Source: Stomorhina lunata (taxonomy: Eukaryota > Arthropoda > Insecta > Diptera > Rhiniidae). From it: a DNA stretch of 64,000 bases. A program made the translations under genes and the position numbers. Every line of letters starts with the position of its first letter. The first letter of the stretch is position 1. Location: contig OW121742.1 of the NCBI GenBank assembly GCA_933228675.1, positions 40,658,585 through 40,722,584 on the forward strand. Reading direction: 5' to 3'. Positions 59,795 to 64,000 of the stretch are shown here, piece after piece. Under the pieces are notes generated by a model. It was not told where the DNA came from. It was given only the letters and a program-made list of their open reading frames with translations, and searched no databases.

Positions 59795-60000
59795 AATAGT
59801 TTTGGGATCTACAAGCTGAAAGTTAATTTGTAAAGGAACTGCTTATCCTAGACAAGTACTCATAAAGCCTATTGGCCTATTCCGACATCTGCAGTGTCAG
59901 AAATGCTTTCCTTGAAATTTTCTATTCTGCATCTTTAATGGAAAAGGACGGCCTAACTCGACCCCTATGACTCTCTGTAGAATGATTTATGGTTTTGAAT
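59795..60000 (-). repeat. Second, diverged copy of the RTE-like element's 3' tail
   Basis: 'gggatctacaagctg' (59812), 'cttatcctagacaagt', 'cataaagcctattggcc', 'gtcagaaatgctttc' parallels 'gggatccacatgctg' (60100), 'cttctaatcctagcctt', 'cattaagccaattac', 'gtcaaaaagactttc'. The second set directly follows the reverse-transcriptase remnant on the minus strand, so both look like its 3' untranslated tail. Confidence 0.45.
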
Positions 60001-60238
60001 GTGGTTTGGGATGAGTTTTTAATTGTGATGCCAAAAAAATTGTGCTAAGGTCAAGGCAAGACTAAGGAAGAAGTAGAAAATTTGAGTAGAATAATAGTGG
60101 GATCCACATGCTGTGTATTAGTTGGAAAGGCAACTTCTAATCCTAGCCTTGTGCACATTAAGCCAATTACAAATCCCGTCATCAACAATGTCAAAAAGAC
60201 TTTCGACCCTTACTACTCTCTGAGGAATTCTTCTTCTG

Positions 60239-61070
60239 TTATCCTTGACTCCCAGTGAAGCATATGGCCTCAACCATCCTTTTATATCGAACTCTATTGC
60301 GAGATGTTAGGCATACATCATTCCATGAATAGCTTGCTGCTTGTAACTCCGCTTCAATTGACCTTCTCCATGTTCTATCAGGTGCACCAACACGACGGCC
60401 GCTTCCTTGTGGATTTGGCCTTCGAAGTGTGTGGCCTATCCACCGCAATTTCCGTTGACATACCTCTATAGAAGAAGGGATTTGGTTTGTAGCGTTTAGT
60501 AGATTTTCATTTCTTATGCGATTTGGCCACTATATATTAAGGATTTGCCGCAAGCATTTGTTTCCAAAGGTTTGTAGGCGCTTATCGATGGCATTTATGA
60601 GTTGCCAAGTTTCGCAGCCGTAATACAAGATGGACTTGACATTCGAGTTATATATTCGTAACTTAGTCGTTGTTGATATTTGCCGAGATTTCCAAATAGC
60701 TCGGATAATGCCGAATGCAGATTTTGCCTTATTAATACGCGATTCAATATCCTCGTCGGTGCCACCTTTTGTAGATACCAAACTACCAAGATAATTAAAG
60801 GTACCTACACATCCAATAACCTCCTTATCCACATTGATGTGGATTTGCGCCATAATCTTTGTCTTTGAGATATTAATTTCCAGCCCAGCAGCCCGAGTTT
60901 CAACAGTAATAGCGCTAGTGTTTTCTTGAAGGTGACCTAGCCTTCGGCTTAGAAGGCATACGTCATCGGCGTATTCCAAGTCCTCGAGTTGTTTAAAGGG
61001 TGTCCATTGGATACCACGTCTACCATTTAGTGCCGTGAGCATTATATTGTCGATGACAAGGATAAATCCT
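60239..61070 (-). pseudogene. Reverse-transcriptase remnant of an RTE-like non-LTR retrotransposon
   Basis: This is the C-terminal half of a LINE polymerase, which copies element RNA into DNA at a chromosomal nick. In the 170-codon piece ending at 60530, residues 24-27 are YADD, the catalytic motif (DNA 60962-60973). Then come GLEINISKTK (53-62), FNYLGSLVS (82-90) and ILYYGCETW (138-146), the usual order after the catalytic motif. A TAG at 60530-60532 follows LNI. The same frame then continues with WPN and on to LRWIGHTLRR, NPQGSGRR and TWRRSIEAE, a tail often seen in RTE-type elements. Upstream, GFILVIDNIM extends the frame to about 61070, after which homology stops, so the copy is 5'-truncated. 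The endonuclease and the first half of the polymerase are absent. One stop and 5' truncation make it a dead copy. Clade is from memory of family motifs; a CR1 or jockey relative is the alternative. Confidence 0.85.
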
Positions 61071-61800
61071 ATGAAAACAAAATTGAATATGTTAATAGTT
61101 TAACAGAAGAATATCAACTTTGGGAATTAATTAGGAAAGGAAGGCCCATCCGACGTGCACGATTTCAGTTTTTTATGATTTACTTATACAAAAACGAATC
61201 ACGAATGACTTAGGGTAAGATTCCACCTGGTCTTTTTTTCATTACCAGTGATCAAGTATGCTTGTGGGGATTCAAGTTTTGGCGATCTGAGATCAAAGAA
61301 ATCGAAGTGCAATACATTTTGTGAAAAAGTGGGGCTTGCGACCTATTGGTTGTTGTCTCATTTGCGTTTCTTTATCATCTTTCAAGTCATCGGATAAAAC
61401 TAAGCTCCCAACCAAATAAACAAGTGTGTCAATGACTCCAAGATATTCCATCTGGGGTTTATATTGTTTTGTTTCGTTGATGGCCTCTGCATCGAAGAAC
61501 ATCCGTGTCATTAAGGCTCGGATATTTCTCGCTGGCTGCACTTTAATTAGTCTACATCTCTTTGACTAAAATCAAACAAGTAGTAAAAGTATACTTCATA
61601 GGATAGGATATGACGAAGAAGATGTAAAATATATCGAGACCTCTAACTTAGCTCCTCGCTTGAGGAAGTATTTATTTCAAAATATACATGGATATTTATT
61701 TTTGTATAGGATTTCGGTAAGTTGATGGCATCTACTAGTTCCTCCGCAGCAAAATGCTGCTAAGCATCCAAGTCACGGTTTTTTCACTTATTGAAGGGCA
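61071..61800. other. Old element debris, not resolved
   Basis: A minus-strand open frame of 82 codons (61293-61541) contains LVYLVGSLVLSDD followed by KETQMRQ. This loosely resembles the YLGSLV..KEI.RRI segment of LINE reverse transcriptases, but the rest does not match, so it is only a possible second fragment. GCAGCA-AAA-TGCTGC near 61750 is a short hairpin. Confidence 0.3.
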
Positions 61801-61819
61801 GCATAATTGTATATCTCTC

Positions 61820-62416
61820 TTAACTTAGGTCGAACTGGAAGTAGATGCGCATGAAGAGACCCTTAAAAATAAAACAGATTTCTCATTAATTCAACTACTC
61901 GAATGCTTGGATGTACTCTAGCATTAACAAAAATATGTCATCTGATAAAAAGGGGACCTCTACTGCAAAGAATTGCAGAGGTATTGTATTTGATGGGACC
62001 ATTTTTGCGTAGTGTATTACGATCTCTTAAAACCAACTAAAATAATCACAGGCGATCATTGAGGAATGTAATTAATACGAGCCGAGCATTAAAATAAAAT
62101 TGAAAAAATTTAACAGCATGACAATGCTCGACCCCATGTTACGAAAGTGGTCAAGAATACTTGGAAACGTTAAAATCGGAAGTCCTATCAAACTGGCCGT
62201 ATTCTCCAGATTTTGCTCCCTCGGACTATCAAATATTTCGATCAGTGGCACACGGCCTGAATGACCATCACTTCCAGTCTTATGAAGAAGTTAAAATTAG
62301 ATCGATTCAAAAGATGACCAGATTTTTTGAGTCATAAATGTATAACCAGTTTATTACAATAAAGCCTTGAATTTCGGAAAAAACGTCGAAAGCAAAGTTG
62401 TAAGTACACCCTAATA
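61820..62416 (+). pseudogene. Frameshifted, internally deleted mariner transposase with its 3' end
   Basis: Mariner transposase cuts and pastes the element at TA sites using a D,D34D triad. Visible in order on the plus strand: a possible N-terminal helix-turn-helix trace (VELEVDAHEETLK, about 61830); GTSTAKN (about 61954); VYYDLLKP (62012-62035) followed by ITGD and a stop; HDNARPHVTK (from 62117, second catalytic Asp); SPDFAPSDY (62203-62229, third Asp); SYEEVK (about 62277) and KDDQ (about 62308). The DNA distance between the two aspartates is 104 nt, one base short of the D34D spacing, and the frames differ across it, so one base was lost around 62150. There are several further stops and shifts. 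The segment between the N-terminal trace and GTSTAKN, including the first catalytic Asp, is missing. The 3' end AAAAAACGTCGAAAGC...TACACCCTAATA (about 62378-62416) looks like a mariner inverted terminus next to TA. The 5' terminus was not found. Confidence 0.85.
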
Positions 62417-62744
62417 TTTTCCTATTTTCTCTGCATATTCAAAGATTATAAGATAGGGACCAATCTATCAAATTTACGGGCAATGGTTGTAAGAACTCTC
62501 ACAATTTGCACAAATTTGTCTAGAACTAAAGCCTTTTGAAAAGATTTTGGTGCGTTAATAGTCTATTAGTCCGGTCATGGTGCAAGGTAACCTTATCTCA
62601 TATGTTACAGACTTCACCTTAGTTCTCCTAGTCTCTCTAGAGCTGAGCATTATTCCGATATAAATCTAAAGATATCGCGACCTGTTATCCCTTTTCGCTG
62701 GATTGGATAGAGATAAACAGTGGACAAGGGCTTAATTTCAAGGG
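62417..62744. other. Gene-free spacer
   Basis: No open frame or element recognised. Confidence 0.5.
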
Positions 62745-62745
62745 G

Positions 62746-63140
62746 GCCACCTGTCGAAATTTCTGCATACCAACTATGAAACCTTCGTCGGCTCATGTGC
62801 AACAACTTTGCTTAAGATCAAAGCATGATCAAATACACATTTTACAATTTAACTCACTTTGAGTAATTTTCAGTAGCGCCACCTGTCGGAAATTGTTCAC
62901 AGCAAAAGAGAAACCTTCGCCGGCTTATGCGCTACAACTTTGCTAAAGATCATAGCATGATCAAATGCACAGTTTACGATATAATTAATTTTTAGTTGTT
63001 TTCAGTGGCGCCACCTGTTGAAAACTAGTTTTACCAACTTTAAAACCTTCGCCGGCCTATCTGCAATATATTTTCTTAAGAGCATAACATGATCCAATGT
63101 ATAGTTTAATATTCTATAAAGAACATACATACCGACAAAT
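62746..63140 (+). repeat. Three diverged copies of a 132-bp tandem repeat
   Basis: GCCACCTGT begins at 62746, 62878 and 63010, exactly 132 bp apart. Each copy continues with 'aaaccttcgycggc', 'caacaactttgct'-like sequence and 'catgatcaaat'. The copies differ by roughly a quarter of their bases, so this is an old triplication, much GC-richer than the surrounding sequence. Confidence 0.9.
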
Positions 63141-64000
63141 AATAATTTGTTTAAAAGTTATAATATTTCTAATTTTTTCCCCTTTTTATTATCTAATTTC
63201 AAAGCATATTTGGTACTTCCTTGGTACCAATTGAATTCGGTACATTTTATTAAAACGCAGTTAACATAATGTTCCCATTCATATTACTTTTTGAGATGTT
63301 TAGTTGTCATTTTATCCCTCTTTTTTACCCATTTTAGCTACAAAATAAAAAGTACCAAATACGTATTCAATATATCTTTCACATCTATTGACTGCAGTAC
63401 AAAGTTCCTTCTATATTCTTTGGTTTAAAAAATAAAAGTGGGTTAAAAACGCACAAAAAAAAACATTTTTTTCCCTTTTTTACCCCCTATCGGCGTGTTT
63501 TCAAAAAAGTACCAAACACTTGTACGCTTATTTTCCCTTTTACTCCCTAGCGGTAAGACTTAAAAAAGTCCTTTCATATTCGATCTATATGGCAAAAAAG
63601 GTACTCAGTGTCTAAATTTTGTCAAAATCGATTTCGAGATATACGATTAAAGATGATGGATCACCTCAAACATGTTAAAGATTATTTATTGATTTTCACG
63701 ATCACCTTTCAATCTTATATCGGTATTACTTCGGAATGCGATGAAACAAAATCACAAAACAGAACTTGCATATCGACGCTTTATATTCAAAATGTGCTAT
63801 CTACATTTTCGATCAAAATGGTTTTTAATTTAAACGTGTTCCTTTTCTTATCTGTCATATGTCATGTAAATTTTAAGGAAGAAAAATAATTTTATAACAT
63901 TTTTTTTTTATAAATTGCGTTTGTGCTATCTACTTCATAATCAAAAAATAGTGCTATCTAAAAATATTTGTGGAAATAATAACAATTTTTATAAAATATA
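63141..64000. other. Gene-free sequence with recurring AGTACCAAA and TTTTACCC words
   Basis: AGTACCAAATAC (about 63349), AGTACCAAACAC (about 63509) and GGTACC near 63222 recur with TTTTTACCC (about 63325, 63476) and CTATCGGCG / CTAGCGGTA (63488, 63547). This suggests a decayed repeat of about 60-150 bp. A 93-codon plus-strand frame at 63608-63889 starts in element-like sequence and shows no known domain. Confidence 0.4.

Noticed and set aside
61293..61541. Second reverse-transcriptase fragment
   Set aside because: Only the short LVYLVGSLV...KETQMR stretch resembles the LINE motif; too little to call with confidence.
63608..63889. 93-codon open frame with a hydrophobic C-terminal half
   Set aside because: It begins in repeat-like sequence and has no recognisable family; within the expected range for chance in AT-rich DNA.

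Overview
The window looks like nuclear DNA of a higher fly, possibly a calyptrate such as a blowfly or house-fly relative. The evidence is very high A+T content, long runs without coding potential, remnants of mariner and RTE-like elements, and interspersed repeats with the layout of Drosophila INE-1/DINE-1 (Helitron-related) elements. I found no intact gene, no operon-like organisation and no convincing tRNA or rRNA gene. Species identity is inference.

About half of the window (roughly 33 kb) is tandem satellite with a 30-31 bp period, in at least a dozen separate arrays. Family A carries TTCCTATAAAAATAGGAA plus TTTTTGAAAAA and has a 31 bp period. It fills about 2.9-4.4, 5.6-8.6, 10.5-10.8, 12.2-14.6, 15.8-21.6, 23.1-26.7, 28.3-30.7, 31.4-33.7, 40.4-43.6 and 44.9-48.3 kb. 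Family B carries TTTTTCTATAGAAAAA with a 30-31 bp period and fills about 0.24-2.1, 50.3-53.2 and 55.7-56.8 kb. A different satellite, a 432-bp higher-order repeat, occupies about 34.5-39.1 kb.

The arrays are not randomly placed. One is bounded by TA-flanked ACCCAG inverted ends. Another by CACAGTGG-type inverted ends, and it consists of two oppositely oriented half-arrays, which recalls foldback transposons. Two lie inside DINE-1-like elements next to a (CTGT)n tract. The two CTATAG regions at 50 and 55 kb follow copies of the same 180-bp single-copy-like flank. Arrays have been rearranged repeatedly: a palindrome with arms of about 1.6 kb at 15.8-20.1 kb, and direct duplications of 1391, 790, 790, about 470, 372, 247, 235 and 149 bp.

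The right-hand end (57-64 kb) is conventional transposon debris: two tRNA-like fragments, an RTE-like reverse-transcriptase remnant broken by one stop codon, a frameshifted and internally deleted mariner, and a 3 x 132 bp tandem repeat. Nothing here works together as a pathway; the likely biology is heterochromatin and satellite/transposon co-evolution.
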